From Cylindrospermopsis curvispora GIHE-G1 (GTDB lineage: Bacteria; Cyanobacteriota; Cyanobacteriia; Cyanobacteriales; Nostocaceae), in contig NZ_CP060822.1 in assembly GCF_014489415.1 (NCBI RefSeq), positions 124,001 to 188,000 on the forward strand: a DNA stretch of 64,000 nucleotides, given 5' to 3'. This document shows, piece after piece, positions 28,236 to 39,382 of this stretch. The position numbers and the translations under genes are program-made. A model generated the notes under the pieces. That model made no database searches. It was given only the letters and a program-made list of their open reading frames with translations, and was not told the origin of the DNA. Every line of letters starts with the position of its first letter. Position 1 is the stretch's first letter.

Positions 28236-29375
28236 TTGGATATCTATAAGGCAGTAATTCTTCCATTTTTATTTACTCTGATAAAAGCAGATCCAGAATG
28301 GTTACACGGTGGGCTGATAAGTTCCCTAGACTGGTTTCTACAACCTTCCCATCCTTACCGTGCTATATGGTTGAAATCTTTTGTCGGGGATTCTTTATGT
28401 GTCCATGACAATAGGTTAAAACAGAACCTATTCGGTTTGAATTTTCCTAACCCCCTGGGTTTGGCCGCAGGATTTGATAAGGATGGTATGGGATCTCACT
28501 TTTGGTCCAGGTTCGGTTTTGGCTTTGCTGAGTTAGGTACTGTCACCTATCATGGACAACCAGGAAATCCCCCACCTCGTTTGTTTCGTTTACCTATGGA
28601 CTTAGCAGCTCTTAACCGTATGGGCTTTAATAATTCGGGTGCTGCTGCTATGGCCGCAAGACTAACTGCACTTTATCAACAACAGCTACCTGCCATACCT
28701 ATAGGTATAAATCTTGGTAAGTCTAAAATCACCCCCCTAGAAGCAGCAGCAACAGACTATCTGCAAAGCTTTCGTTTGCTAAAGAATTTAGGTGATTATT
28801 TTGTAGTCAATGTTTCTTCTCCTAATACACCAGGACTGCGATCGCTTCAGGATGGAGCTATGCTTAGTCAAATATTGGAGGTCATTCAAACAGAAAACAG
28901 TATACAAAACCAACCCAAGCCATTATTTGTCAAAATAGCACCTGACCTAGAATGGGAAGCAATAGTAGACATTATTAATCTTGCCCAAACCTATAAACTG
29001 GCGGGGATTATTGCCACTAACACTACTATTAGTCGTCAAGGACTGAAAACCCAAGTGATTGAAAAAACCGGTAACCCACCCCAAGTGGAAGCAGGAGGGA
29101 TTAGCGGATTACCATTACGTCAACCCTCCACAGAAATTATACGTTTTATTTATAAACAAAGCCAAGGTCAAATACCAATTATTGGTGTGGGAGGGATTTT
29201 TACCGCAGAGGACGCCTGGGAAAAAATTACAGCAGGTGCAAGTTTAATCCAGGTTTATACTGGTTGGATTTATGAGGGACCAATGATGGCAAGCCGAATC
29301 TTGACAGGATTATTAGCAAAACTGCAAAATCACGGCTTGGGTTCCATTGGTGATGCGGTGGGAATCCTTACTTAA
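28236..29375 (+). CDS. pyrD: Dihydroorotate dehydrogenase (quinone), class 2
   Basis: 379 residues. FMN-dependent fourth step of pyrimidine synthesis, on the membrane. Class 2 features are seen: an N-terminal amphipathic helical extension of about 50 residues for quinone access, [41 protein letters not shown] with the catalytic serine, and [12 protein letters not shown]. The start is a TTG at 28236, the first possible start after an in-frame stop at 28227. It is close to the divergent DUF2256 gene. Confidence 0.95.
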   Translation: MDIYKAVILPFLFTLIKADPEWLHGGLISSLDWFLQPSHPYRAIWLKSFVGDSLCVHDNRLKQNLFGLNFPNPLGLAAGFDKDGMGSHFWSRFGFGFAELGTVTYHGQPGNPPPRLFRLPMDLAALNRMGFNNSGAAAMAARLTALYQQQLPAIPIGINLGKSKITPLEAAATDYLQSFRLLKNLGDYFVVNVSSPNTPGLRSLQDGAMLSQILEVIQTENSIQNQPKPLFVKIAPDLEWEAIVDIINLAQTYKLAGIIATNTTISRQGLKTQVIEKTGNPPQVEAGGISGLPLRQPSTEIIRFIYKQSQGQIPIIGVGGIFTAEDAWEKITAGASLIQVYTGWIYEGPMMASRILTGLLAKLQNHGLGSIGDAVGILT

Positions 29376-29396
29376 ATCCACTAAATCCACCACTGC

Positions 29397-30113
29397 TTAT
29401 TTATCCAGGGGGAAAAACTCTCTATTTTTGCGAGAGTAAGACCAGGCAATCCCCTCTGGGTCTCGACTGCGAGTCCATTCGGAAAAATCAGGATCATTGC
29501 GTCGTTTGTAGACTGTACTTGAATAAACACCTAAGCGTTGGGCCAATTCAGACTGGATTAAGGAACCAAAAGCTAACTGTCTCTCTAGGGATTTGGTTTG
29601 CAAGCTATTAGTGATTTGACCTTCTTTATCTCCTTCCCTACCCTCTAAAACAAGTACAGGTGGAGATAGTAGAGATCTGGGCTCCTTGGTTACTGATCTA
29701 CCAACTGGTTTGATATCTGATTCGCTACCATCTAAAATCTCGCCCAGAATACTCCCAGTGATAAAGTAGTAGTATGGACTGTCGGTTTCTGAGTCTACCA
29801 GATTGACACCAAATTCCTTGGCTTTCTTTTCTAGGTAGCGTTTTGCCTCGTCTCCTGGAAAATTTCCCCTGATGGCCAGGTCAACCGAGGAGATTTTTCC
29901 CTGATTTTCCTCAATTAACTCATAAAACAGAGGATTTACCTGATCACACCATTTTTCCCACCTATACTTTTGCCACAGATTAAAACTCATGATGACCAAT
30001 AACCCTATGAGTAAAAACTTCCAGGTGTTGAGAACGAAAATAATCAAAAAAGAAATCGGCAAAATGATTACGAGAAAACTTTTGCCGTAGTTTTCCATGT
30101 TTGTTTGAGTCAT
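29397..30113 (-). CDS. Membrane-anchored protein with C-terminal HTH-like region
   Basis: 238 residues. Two hydrophobic segments lie in the first 45 residues (FLVIILPISFLIIFVL, FLLIGLLVIMSFNLW), then a cytosolic part of about 190. Near the end, ELAQRLGVYSSTVYKRRNDPDFSEW has the spacing of a helix-turn-helix. No family is recognised beyond that. Upstream lie four copies of an 8-base motif (see that entry), so a membrane-tethered, self-regulating DNA-binding protein is possible but unproven. Convergent with pyrD. Confidence 0.65.
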   Translation of the reverse strand: MTQTNMENYGKSFLVIILPISFLIIFVLNTWKFLLIGLLVIMSFNLWQKYRWEKWCDQVNPLFYELIEENQGKISSVDLAIRGNFPGDEAKRYLEKKAKEFGVNLVDSETDSPYYYFITGSILGEILDGSESDIKPVGRSVTKEPRSLLSPPVLVLEGREGDKEGQITNSLQTKSLERQLAFGSLIQSELAQRLGVYSSTVYKRRNDPDFSEWTRSRDPEGIAWSYSRKNREFFPLDK

Positions 30114-30119
30114 GCTGAT

Positions 30120-30228
30120 TTTTGCCAGGTGGCCTTTTACAGAATAATATTTCCATTATTTCTATCTTGGCAAAAATTGACCCCTTTTTTGTATTCCCTG
30201 GCAAAATTTCCACTACCAGTTGGCAAAA
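30120..30228. repeat. Four TGGCAAAA motifs upstream of the HTH membrane protein
   Basis: TGGCAAAA occurs at 30168-30175, 30199-30206 and 30221-30228, with one inverted copy, TTTTGCCA, at 30120-30127. The three direct copies start 31 and 22 bases apart. They lie in the 222-base divergent spacer between the HTH membrane protein and nblB, where an operator array would be expected. Confidence 0.45.
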
Positions 30229-30335
30229 ACCACCAATTTTTGCGGTTTTACCCCTTCTAAAATCCTACAACTGATTATCTTCCTACCTACCCGGTCACAC
30301 CCAAATCCCAATTATATTCTTCAAATTTAAAAACA

Positions 30336-31016
30336 ATGGCTCACATATCTTATGAAACGGTTAAAGAACTACTCAGTTCTGAAAATTTAGGCGATCGCCT
30401 TCGTGGTGTGAATCAAATTAGGGAATTGGCACCCGGACAGGGTTTAGAATTATTACAAATTGCCATTAAAGATCAAAACTCAAGAGTGCGTTATTGTGCT
30501 GTAAGTCAATTAGACACATTAGGATCCGAGGATTTAGATTTTTCCCTAAATATTTTAAGAGAGTTGCTAAATGATAATGAAGCGGATGTACAAGCAGCAG
30601 CAGCTGATTGTTTAGGGGCGCTAAAACTACAAGTGGCCTTTCCCGATTTAGAAAAGCTCTACCATGAGACCCCGGAATGGGTAGTAAAATTCAGCATAAT
30701 TGCCACCCTTGGATCCCTGGGAGATCCAAGGGGAGTAGATTTGCTCAAAAAAGCCCTGGAATCAGATAACGGTTTAGTCCAAAGTGCGGCCATTAGTTCC
30801 CTAGGTGAATTGGGCAACCCTGAAGCAGTAACCATCCTAGCTCCCTATACTCAAAACCCAGATTGGCAAGTACGTCATCGCTTAGTTCATGCTTTAGCAA
30901 ATTTAGGTGGAAAAGAGGCTAGGAAAATTCTAGAAGTGTTGGCTACTGACTCAGTAGAAGCAGTTGCAAAAGAAGCCAAGGATGTTCTTAACCATGAAAT
31001 TGAGGTAGAATCTTGA
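30336..31016 (+). CDS. nblB: HEAT-repeat protein, NblB-like
   Basis: 226 residues made of HEAT/PBS-lyase repeats with recurring units ([60 protein letters not shown]). The opening [20 protein letters not shown] and the overall length match NblB, needed for phycobilisome degradation during nutrient starvation. The related phycocyanin-lyase subunits have different spacing. Soluble. It is followed after one base by deoC. Confidence 0.75.
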   Translation: MAHISYETVKELLSSENLGDRLRGVNQIRELAPGQGLELLQIAIKDQNSRVRYCAVSQLDTLGSEDLDFSLNILRELLNDNEADVQAAAADCLGALKLQVAFPDLEKLYHETPEWVVKFSIIATLGSLGDPRGVDLLKKALESDNGLVQSAAISSLGELGNPEAVTILAPYTQNPDWQVRHRLVHALANLGGKEARKILEVLATDSVEAVAKEAKDVLNHEIEVES

Positions 31017-31017
31017 T

Positions 31018-31692
31018 ATGACAACAGACTACCCAAAAATTGATATTGCCCCATTTATTGATCATTCCCTGCTTTTACCTACCACAACAGAACCGCAGGT
31101 AGAAAAGTGGTGTGAAGACGCGTACAGATTTAATTTTGCTGCAGTTTGTATTCACCCATCCCATGTTAAGCAAGCGGCGGAGCTATTACACAACAAAAAG
31201 CCACAAGTATGTACTGTAATTGGATTTCCCACCGGGTTGACCACCTCAACAGTCAAATTATATGAAGCACAGGAGGCGGTGGAAAATGGTGCCACGGAGT
31301 TAGATTTAATGATTAACTTAGGCTGGTTAAAAATCGGCAAGACTGAGCAATTACACCGAGAAATTGCCACAATTTGCGAAGAAACTGGGAAACCAATCAA
31401 AGTAATTTTAGAAACCAGTTTACTGACAGATGCGGAAAAAAAAGTAGCTGCTGAAATAGCCATGGATGCGGGTGCGGCATTTTTAAAAACTAGTACGGGT
31501 TGGAATGGTGGAGCAACAGTGAAAGATGTGCAATTTTTAAAACAACTAACAAAAGAAAGGGTGGGAATAAAAGCTTCCGGAGGGATTCGTACCCATCAAG
31601 AGGCTATAGATCTAATTATGGCCGGTGCAACCAGACTGGGTACATCTCGTGGAATAGACTTACTCCATCAGCGCCTGGATACAGAAAAATAA
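31018..31692 (+). CDS. deoC: Deoxyribose-phosphate aldolase
   Basis: 224 residues; splits 2-deoxyribose-5-phosphate to glyceraldehyde-3-phosphate and acetaldehyde. The Schiff-base lysine lies in FLKTSTGW near residue 157, and a second lysine in [12 protein letters not shown] near 186; [10 protein letters not shown] is also conserved. The gene follows nblB after one base and precedes recO by 15, so the three are probably one transcript. Confidence 0.96.
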   Translation: MTTDYPKIDIAPFIDHSLLLPTTTEPQVEKWCEDAYRFNFAAVCIHPSHVKQAAELLHNKKPQVCTVIGFPTGLTTSTVKLYEAQEAVENGATELDLMINLGWLKIGKTEQLHREIATICEETGKPIKVILETSLLTDAEKKVAAEIAMDAGAAFLKTSTGWNGGATVKDVQFLKQLTKERVGIKASGGIRTHQEAIDLIMAGATRLGTSRGIDLLHQRLDTEK

Positions 31693-31707
31693 CAGGGGTA
31701 ATTACTA

Positions 31708-32604
31708 ATGAACGGGAGTTATCACGTAAGGGGAATCAATCTTAAAAGCCAGTTTCTAGGTGAGTCGGATCAAATACTCACCGTGTTAACCAGGGAGTTG
31801 GGCCTAGTTAAGGCGATCGCCCCTGGTTCCAGAAAGTACCAATCTAGCCTAAATGGTAGAAGTGGAATATTCATGGTGAATGAATTATTGATTTCCTCTG
31901 GCAAATCTAACCCCACTCAAACATCAAGCCTTTATAGGATTAACCAAGCACAGACCCTCAAGACCTATCCTGGACTGACCAAAAGTTTAGGAAAACTGGC
32001 AGCGAGTCAATATTTAGCAGAAATTGCGCTCCATCAAGCATTGGAGGAGCATCCCCAACTAGAGCTATATGACTTATTAAATCAACATCTTGAGACCTTA
32101 GATTCCCTCCCCCCAATTCCCCAGATTGCCATAGTAGCACATTTAGTTAAGGGAGTCTTTGATATGTTAAACTTAGTTGGAATAAGCCCACAGGTCCAAG
32201 TGTGCTGTTTAACCCAAAAACCCTTAATACCAGATTTAAGCAATCCAAAATGGCAAGCTGGTTTCAGTACAACAGCGGGGGGAACAATTTGCCTACAAAC
32301 CTGGGAAAACTTAAAAAAACAGGAAAACTTTCATGAGCCAAAAATCCCAGAAAATGACTTTGAAAGGGTTTTGCACCACCAAGAGTTACCAAAAATTTCC
32401 CGTCGATTGGGAGCAAAAGAATTAATGATGCTCCAATATTTATCCCAACCAGGGATAATACAAATAGATTCAGCCTATGATGATAGCTGGTTATCTGTTG
32501 AGCAGATCTTGCGCCATTATACTCAGTACCACCTGGGTTTTCCTATTCGCTCTGCTACCTTGATAGATTCCTATTTTGCTCCCAACCATGATGCAATCGT
32601 CTGA
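31708..32604 (+). CDS. recO: DNA repair protein RecO
   Basis: 298 residues. The N-terminal OB fold ([20 protein letters not shown], then [11 protein letters not shown]) and a helical, cysteine-poor C-terminal part fit RecO, which loads RecA on SSB-coated DNA with RecR. In many bacteria RecO has a four-cysteine zinc finger; here only a degenerate CC pair remains around residue 168, as in many cyanobacteria. It overlaps the MFS gene at its end by 29 bases. Confidence 0.9.
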   Translation: MNGSYHVRGINLKSQFLGESDQILTVLTRELGLVKAIAPGSRKYQSSLNGRSGIFMVNELLISSGKSNPTQTSSLYRINQAQTLKTYPGLTKSLGKLAASQYLAEIALHQALEEHPQLELYDLLNQHLETLDSLPPIPQIAIVAHLVKGVFDMLNLVGISPQVQVCCLTQKPLIPDLSNPKWQAGFSTTAGGTICLQTWENLKKQENFHEPKIPENDFERVLHHQELPKISRRLGAKELMMLQYLSQPGIIQIDSAYDDSWLSVEQILRHYTQYHLGFPIRSATLIDSYFAPNHDAIV

Positions 32605-34186
32605 TTTAGATAGAAACAACCAGCCCTTATCACCCAAATTTAAACACAAAAATAGGGTGAAATCATACCAAGATAATCACCAGCAAAGATCCGTGAAGGG
32701 ATTTTCCATGGAAAAAACCAAGACAAGTGATTTACCAAAATCACCTCCCACCAACTCGGATCTTCCTCTGGAGGTAAATCCTATTAATGAACCTGCTGAG
32801 ACCACCCGTGAAAACGAAAAAGCAGTTTTAGAAGAGACACCATCACAACTAGACGTAGAAGATAGAGACGGTTCCGGGTCCGATCTAAAATCTAGTAGTA
32901 AGCATGGAAAGGAAGGATTTTTCCCAGTATTAAAAAATCGCAATTTTCTAGCACTTTGGGGGGGGCAAATCTTTTGTCAATTAGCTGACAAAGTATATCT
33001 AGTTCTTATGATTGCCTTAATCAACAGTGAGTTTCAACAAAGGGGTCAAAGTATTAGTGGTTGGGTTTCAGCCCTAATGATGATTTTTACCATTCCCGCA
33101 GTTTTGTTTGGTTCTGTTGCTGGGGTATTTGTGGACCGCTGGTCAAAAAAAGCTGTACTAGTAGCATCTAATATTTGGCGTGGTATTCTAGTTATTGCCA
33201 TTCCCTTTTTAATCTGGTTAACCCATGATTGGCATCCTATAGGCGCTTTGCCAGTAGGTTTTTTAATGATCTTACTGGTGACCTTTTTAGTTTCTACCTT
33301 CACCCAATTTTTTGCCCCTGCAGAACAGGCCACTATTCCTCTAGTGGTGGAAGAACAACATTTACTCTCCGCCAATTCTCTGTACACAACTACAATGATG
33401 GCATCAGTAATTATTGGTTTTGCAGTAGGTGAACCAGTTTTAGTTTTAGCTGATAGTCTCTGGTCAAAATTCGGTGGTGCTGGTGGACTGGGCAAAGAAA
33501 TTTTAGTTGGCAGTAGTTATGGTATTGCTGGTATCATTTTACTCCTAATTCAAACTCAAGAAAAACCTCATCCTCCAGAAACAGAATTTCCCCATCTTTT
33601 ATCCGACTTGTGGGATGGTTTGAACTACCTCAAGTCCAATCGCAGCATTAGAAATGCTATGTTACAGTTAACCATATTATTTTCTGTATTTGCAGCGCTT
33701 ACTGTTTTAGCAGTTCGTATGGCAGAAATTATCCCCAATTTAAAGGCCTCCCAATTTGGTTTTTTATTGGCCGCAGGTGGTGTGGGTATTGCTGCTGGTG
33801 CTACAATTGTGGGACAGTTCGGTCGCAGTTTTACCTATGGACAGTTGAGTTTATGGGGTTCCTTGGGAATGTCGGGATCTTTGGTTGGTCTTGCTATCTT
33901 CACAAACCAACTATGGCCCGTACTGCTATTAGTAGCACTGCTAGGTGTTTTTGGGGCTTTGGTCGGTATTCCCATGCAAACAACTATTCAAACCGAAACC
34001 CCAGCAGAAATGCGTGGTAAAGTGTTTGGACTGCAAAATAACTTGATTAACATTGCTCTAACCCTACCTCTAGCTTTAGCTGGTCTAGCGGAGAATTTTA
34101 TTGGGTTAAAGTCAGTTTTTTTGCTTTTATCCGTCATTGTATTTGGCGGAGGAATAATTACCTGGTATAATTCGAGCAATCATTAG
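32576..34186 (+). CDS. MFS transporter with long hydrophilic N-terminus
   Basis: 536 residues. Residues 1-115 are hydrophilic and charged (Asn/Gln/Lys/Ser rich), without a fold seen. The 12-helix MFS part follows ([34 protein letters not shown] with the typical loop 2-3 motif). The protein resembles MFS exporters of the enterobactin-exporter type, but substrate is unknown. The start lies inside recO; ATG at 32588, 32591 or 32708 (MEKTK) are alternatives that would reduce the overlap. Confidence 0.8.
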   Translation: MLPTMMQSSDLDRNNQPLSPKFKHKNRVKSYQDNHQQRSVKGFSMEKTKTSDLPKSPPTNSDLPLEVNPINEPAETTRENEKAVLEETPSQLDVEDRDGSGSDLKSSSKHGKEGFFPVLKNRNFLALWGGQIFCQLADKVYLVLMIALINSEFQQRGQSISGWVSALMMIFTIPAVLFGSVAGVFVDRWSKKAVLVASNIWRGILVIAIPFLIWLTHDWHPIGALPVGFLMILLVTFLVSTFTQFFAPAEQATIPLVVEEQHLLSANSLYTTTMMASVIIGFAVGEPVLVLADSLWSKFGGAGGLGKEILVGSSYGIAGIILLLIQTQEKPHPPETEFPHLLSDLWDGLNYLKSNRSIRNAMLQLTILFSVFAALTVLAVRMAEIIPNLKASQFGFLLAAGGVGIAAGATIVGQFGRSFTYGQLSLWGSLGMSGSLVGLAIFTNQLWPVLLLVALLGVFGALVGIPMQTTIQTETPAEMRGKVFGLQNNLINIALTLPLALAGLAENFIGLKSVFLLLSVIVFGGGIITWYNSSNH

Positions 34187-34280
34187 TTAATAAAAGTTGA
34201 TTAACAGTTCAAAAACCACTAAGTTTTGTGCTACAATTGTTCCCAAGATAATTTCTCAATTTTTCGTAGCCAAATAAAGA

Positions 34281-35408
34281 ATGCGTATAGCCTGGATTGG
34301 AAAAAAATCACCCTTTTGTGGCAATGTTACTTACAGTAGGGAAATTACAAATGGTCTGTTGGACAGGGGACATGATGTAAGTTTTTTACATTTTGCTCAG
34401 GAAGAATCTCAACCTGATAACTGGCCAAATTTTAAGGAAGTTCCCTTACCATTTATCTATAAGTCGCAAGTCTACACACTTCCCGCTTTCAATGCAACTA
34501 AAGTTTTAAAAGACGCGCTACGGGAAATACAACCCCAAATAGTTCATGCTTCCTTAACCTTATCCACCCTTGACTTTGTTTTACCCGAAATTTGTCAGGA
34601 ACTAAATATTCCCCTAGTGGCCACTTTCCATACTCCTTTTGCGGGTAAAGGTGCCAAATTGATCTCTGGTACCCAATTGCTAGCGTACCAGTTATATGCT
34701 CCTTTTTTAGACAACTATCACCGGGTGATTGTATTTTCCCAAATTCAAAAAGAATTATTGGTAAAAATGGGAGTTAGGGAAGCAAAAATTGCTGTTATCC
34801 CTAATGGGGTAGATACTGTGAAATACTCTCCTGGTACTTCTAAGGTGAAAGATGAATTTAATGCAGAACGACTATTTGTTTATCAAGGTCGTCTCGCACC
34901 GGAGAAAAACGTTGAATCCCTACTAAGAGCATGGAAACAGTCATCCATGTCACCTACTAGCAAGCTGTTAATAGTTGGCGATGGTCCTTTGAGATCTTCA
35001 CTCGAGCCATTTTATGAATCTGAATATGGTATTATCTGGTTAGGTTTTGTTGCTAGTGAGGAGCGACGTATAGAGATACTAAGAGGTGCGGACTTATTTA
35101 TTTTACCTTCTTTGGTAGAAGGCTTGTCTCTATCTTTGTTAGAAGCTATGTCCTGCGGTTTGGCATGTCTTGCCACTGATGTGGGTGCAGATGGAGAAGT
35201 TTTAGAAAAGGGAGCAGGCGTTTTAATCAGTACAAGGTCTGTGCGCTCTCAAATTAGAACTATTTTACCTTTATTTCAAGATCATCCAGAGTTAACTGCC
35301 CTGTTAGGTCAAAAAGCAAGAAAACGCGTCCTAGAAAAATATACTCTCAGTGATAATATAACCAGTTTGGAGAAGCTTTACCACGGGGTTTTACCAAAAG
35401 CTATATAA
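34281..35408 (+). CDS. Glycosyltransferase family 4, possibly galactolipid synthase
   Basis: 375 residues. GT-B fold with N-terminal MRIAWIGKKSPFCGNVTYS, the hinge (VIPNGVDTVKYSPG), and donor-site PSLVEGLSLSLLEAMSCGLA with the E-x7-E pair. The sequence resembles a well-conserved cyanobacterial glycosyltransferase. Digalactosyldiacylglycerol synthase (DgdA) is one cyanobacterial enzyme of this type and length, but I cannot confirm it from motifs. Peripheral membrane location is likely. Confidence 0.8.
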   Translation: MRIAWIGKKSPFCGNVTYSREITNGLLDRGHDVSFLHFAQEESQPDNWPNFKEVPLPFIYKSQVYTLPAFNATKVLKDALREIQPQIVHASLTLSTLDFVLPEICQELNIPLVATFHTPFAGKGAKLISGTQLLAYQLYAPFLDNYHRVIVFSQIQKELLVKMGVREAKIAVIPNGVDTVKYSPGTSKVKDEFNAERLFVYQGRLAPEKNVESLLRAWKQSSMSPTSKLLIVGDGPLRSSLEPFYESEYGIIWLGFVASEERRIEILRGADLFILPSLVEGLSLSLLEAMSCGLACLATDVGADGEVLEKGAGVLISTRSVRSQIRTILPLFQDHPELTALLGQKARKRVLEKYTLSDNITSLEKLYHGVLPKAI

Positions 35409-35476
35409 TTTTTCTACATGATTCTTGTACAGTTTAGACTGTAACCAAACCCTACCATACTAACCTCAATTTTTTC

Positions 35477-35674
35477 CTAGGGGCGCTGAATAATAGTTTC
35501 TAGCACTCGACGTTTCAATTTAGGATCAATAACTACCAAGCGTACATATTCACCAGGATGTTCCAATAAACAAGACTCCAAAGCGAAAACTGCTTGTGAA
35601 TAATCGCTCATATGTAAATTGCCACAACTTTGCCAAGATCCCATAGAAAATCGTCTTTTGTCAACGTATTCCAC
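35477..35674 (-). CDS. Orphan RuBisCO small-subunit-like (SSUL) domain
   Basis: From a GTG at 35674 the frame encodes 65 residues (EYVDKRRFSMGSWQSCG, GEYVRLVVIDPKLKRRVLE, ending IIQRP) that match the SSUL repeat of the carboxysome protein CcmM and of some RuBisCO activases. The homology clearly begins earlier: in the same frame, 35675 to about 35760 encodes STPLS and QIRQVLSQGYKITVEYV, the normal SSUL beginning. No ATG, GTG or TTG exists in that stretch, and the frame runs uninterrupted back to the secG stop at 35792. So it is either a shortened gene, a gene with a rare start, or a decaying remnant of a longer ccmM- or rca-like gene. If made, it could bind RuBisCO. Confidence 0.65.
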   Translation of the reverse strand: MEYVDKRRFSMGSWQSCGNLHMSDYSQAVFALESCLLEHPGEYVRLVVIDPKLKRRVLETIIQRP

Positions 35675-35791
35675 AGTGATCTTATAACCCTGGGATAAAA
35701 CCTGACGAATTTGTCCCTGGGTGTGTAGACTTATCAGACTTAAAGGGGTGCTATTTTCTAAAGTGTTATGTGAATTGATACCAATTGTACG

Positions 35792-36025
35792 CTATTTTGG
35801 CAACCAGTTAGAACTTAAAACCACTGTTAAACCCAGAAAAATAACTACCAGGGACCAAGTAACGCGATTGAGTGTATTCTCAGCACTTTTAGTACTGCTA
35901 AAAAGTTGAGCTTGTCCACCAATAGCTCCAATACCATCTCCTTTGGGACTATGTAGCAAAACTAAAACGATTAAACCCAAAGCAGAAAAGGCCCAAATTC
36001 CTTGTAGAATATTGTTAATGTTCAT
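35792..36025 (-). CDS. secG: Preprotein translocase subunit SecG
   Basis: 77 residues with two membrane helices (IWAFSALGLIVLVLLHSP and WSLVVIFLGLTVVLSSNWL) joined by a loop with GDGIGAIGGQAQLF, as in SecG. It helps SecYEG move proteins through the membrane. Its stop codon TAG is directly followed in frame by the SSUL-encoding segment. A terminator-like hairpin separates it from gpmI. Confidence 0.95.
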   Translation of the reverse strand: MNINNILQGIWAFSALGLIVLVLLHSPKGDGIGAIGGQAQLFSSTKSAENTLNRVTWSLVVIFLGLTVVLSSNWLPK

Positions 36026-36095
36026 AGCTAGTCAAAGTGGTGTAAATTGAACTTGAATAATGACGGTGCAAGTCCTACAAAGAACTATAATGTGA

Positions 36096-36121
36096 TAAAA
36101 AACCTGCAAGTGCAGGTTTTA
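36096..36121 (-). terminator. Terminator between gpmI and secG
   Basis: On the minus strand AAACCTGC and GCAGGTTT (around 36100-36119) form a perfect eight-pair stem with a four-base loop, followed by TTTTTT. It ends the gpmI transcript 58 bases past its stop, so secG should have its own promoter. Confidence 0.75.
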
Positions 36122-36178
36122 TCCCTATTTGCGACTTGGAATCGCCATTACTTGGAAATACGAAAAAGTATAACTTAT

Positions 36179-37777
36179 TTACAATCCCACTTGTACAGGT
36201 CTACGAGGAAATTGTAAATCATATTCGGGCGCTCTCAAGAGGGATTTACCAGTCATTTCTGGAGGTTGAGGTAGTTTCAAAATATCCAGAATGGTGGGAG
36301 CAATGTCCGATAGTTTGCCATCATTACGCAAATCAACATTTGCACCATATCCTGGTATTTTCAGCTTTTCTCCTTCGATTAAAATCAAGGGAACTGGGTT
36401 AGTAGTATGAGCTGTCCAGGGACTGCCATTTTCATCTACCATATACTCAGCATTGCCATGATCAGCTGTAATGATCAATGTACCACCTGCTTTACCCACG
36501 CTTTCTACCAGTTTGCCCAAACATCGATCAACAGTTTCAATAGCCACCACGGTAGCATCCACTTTCCCCGTATGGCCTACCATGTCAGGGTTGGCATAAT
36601 TCATCACTATTAAAGAATAAATTCTTTTCTCTATAGCGGAAATAGCCAAACTGGTCACAGCGTCAGCAGACATTTGGGGTTCCTTGTCGTATGTAGGAAC
36701 CTGGGGACTTGCTACCATTGCTCTGTCTTCACCTTCATAAGCATACTCTAATCCCCCATTAAAGAAATAGGTGACATGAGCATACTTTTCAGTTTCTGCA
36801 GTGCGAAACTGCTTGAGACCATGATTAGCAATCACCTCACCCAACATATTCTGTAAGTTCTGGGGGGTAAATGCTACAGATACAGGCAACTCGGGATCAT
36901 ATTGGGTAAAGGTGACAAAAGACAGAGGTGTAATTTGCTCCCGTGGAAAACCCTGAAAATTACAACTGACAAAAGCCTGAGTCAATTCCCTGGCCCGATC
37001 TGGGCGAAAATTAAAGAATATCACCCCATCACCAGGACTAATTGCACCGGGAGCAATTCTCACAGGAACGATAAACTCGTCGGTTACTCCCTCAGCATAT
37101 AAAGACTGCAAAACCTCTACAGCTGTTTTTCCTTTACCAGCACCCTCTTGTGTCATTACATCGTAGGCCAGTTGGACCCTGTCCCAACGACGGTCTCTGT
37201 CCATAGCATAATATCGACCACTGATAGTAGTTATTCTTCCTACTCCCACCCGGTCTATATAGTTTTGCAATTGTTGGATGGTTTTGATTCCATCCACTGG
37301 TTGGGTATCACGCCCGTCCATAATAGCGTGAATACATACATCTAAAACTTGCTGTGATTTAGCAAAATCAAGCAAGCCTAACAGATGGGTAATATGAGAG
37401 TGTACCCCTCCATCAGAACAAAGGCCAACTAGATGCAACTTGCCATTTCGGGATTTCACTTCTTGGCAAATGTTGAGAAGTGCGGAATTAGTAGCTAGAG
37501 AACCATCTTCTACAGCATCAGAGATGCGTACCAGTTCTTGGGGAACCACTCTTCCAGCGCCAATGTTCAAATGACCAACTTCTGAGTTGCCCATTTGACC
37601 TTCTGGCAACCCTACGGCTTTTCCTGATGTGCGGATGAGGGTGTGGGGATAACCTGCCCATAAACCGTCCATAATGGGAGTTTTAGCAGCTGCGATCGCG
37701 TTTCCACGTTTATCCTCACAATAGCCCCATCCGTCTAAAATGACTAGCACCACAGGACTAACAGGTGCTTTGGTCAT
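36179..37777 (-). CDS. gpmI: Phosphoglycerate mutase (cofactor-independent)
   Basis: 532 residues from ATG 37777 (MTKAPVSPVVLVILDGWGY). An earlier start at 37855 would add 26 residues that do not belong to the family. Alkaline-phosphatase superfamily metal sites: VLVILDGWG near residue 14, the phosphoserine GNSEVGHLNIGAG near 64, and TADHGNAEYM near 450. It interconverts 3- and 2-phosphoglycerate with Mn2+, linking the Calvin cycle to lower glycolysis. The gene lies between prfA and secG on the same strand. Confidence 0.97.
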   Translation of the reverse strand: MTKAPVSPVVLVILDGWGYCEDKRGNAIAAAKTPIMDGLWAGYPHTLIRTSGKAVGLPEGQMGNSEVGHLNIGAGRVVPQELVRISDAVEDGSLATNSALLNICQEVKSRNGKLHLVGLCSDGGVHSHITHLLGLLDFAKSQQVLDVCIHAIMDGRDTQPVDGIKTIQQLQNYIDRVGVGRITTISGRYYAMDRDRRWDRVQLAYDVMTQEGAGKGKTAVEVLQSLYAEGVTDEFIVPVRIAPGAISPGDGVIFFNFRPDRARELTQAFVSCNFQGFPREQITPLSFVTFTQYDPELPVSVAFTPQNLQNMLGEVIANHGLKQFRTAETEKYAHVTYFFNGGLEYAYEGEDRAMVASPQVPTYDKEPQMSADAVTSLAISAIEKRIYSLIVMNYANPDMVGHTGKVDATVVAIETVDRCLGKLVESVGKAGGTLIITADHGNAEYMVDENGSPWTAHTTNPVPLILIEGEKLKIPGYGANVDLRNDGKLSDIAPTILDILKLPQPPEMTGKSLLRAPEYDLQFPRRPVQVGL

Positions 37778-37878
37778 AGTAAAATTGCCCTTTACTTTTT
37801 TTAATAACCGAATAATAGCACTACTCCCTGAAGATTGCAGCAATAATTTCCACAACCTGCAAGTGTAGTTAGGTAACT

Positions 37879-39015
<1,137 letters not shown>

Positions 39016-39016
39016 T

Positions 39017-39071
39017 TAAAAACAACAAGCGACCCCGCAATTATGCAGGGTCCCTGTAGTACAAGCTACAG
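39017..39071 (-). terminator. Hairpins between rpmE and prfA (end of the ribosomal cluster)
   Basis: GACCCTGCA (39052-39044) pairs with TGCGGGGTC (39039-39031) on the minus strand, nine pairs with one mismatch and a four-base loop; TTGTTGTTTTT follows within ten bases. A second small hairpin, CTGTAG/CTACAG (39054-39071), precedes it. Together they probably reduce transcription from the ribosomal genes into prfA. Confidence 0.55.
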
Positions 39072-39079
39072 CCAACCAG

Positions 39080-39313
39080 CTACTTTTTCTTTTTGTTACC
39101 TTGCTCGCTAGACATGCCATACTTACGAAGAAAGCGTTCCACACGACCCTCAGCATCAATAATTTTCTGAGTACCAGTGTAGTAGGGATGGTTTCCAGAC
39201 CAAACATCTACGTGTAATTCGGGTTTAGTTGAACCGACGGTCATCACAACCTGACCATTACAATAGACTTTAGCTTCTGGATACCACTGGGGATGAATAT
39301 CAGGTTTAGCCAT
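39080..39313 (-). CDS. rpmE: 50S ribosomal protein L31
   Basis: 77 residues from ATG 39313 (MAKPDIHPQWYPEAKVY); a longer frame to 39382 overlaps the spacer to rpsI and is not needed. Conserved HVDVWSGNHPYYTGTQK and a basic lysine tail. It has only one cysteine (YCNG), so it is of the zinc-free C- type. Last ribosomal gene of the cluster. Confidence 0.95.
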   Translation of the reverse strand: MAKPDIHPQWYPEAKVYCNGQVVMTVGSTKPELHVDVWSGNHPYYTGTQKIIDAEGRVERFLRKYGMSSEQGNKKKK

Positions 39314-39382
39314 TTTTCCTTTTGTGGTGTTTATCAAAATTATAGCTTTTATAGCTTTGCAACTCGACAGCTTTTCCGTCAA

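Noticed and set aside
30074-30090. Further TTTTGCC-like copies inside the HTH membrane protein gene
   Set aside because: They are partial matches within coding sequence and could be chance in AT-rich DNA.
39314-39382. N-terminal extension of L31 to 39382
   Set aside because: The added 23 residues do not belong to the family; ATG 39313 matches the normal start.
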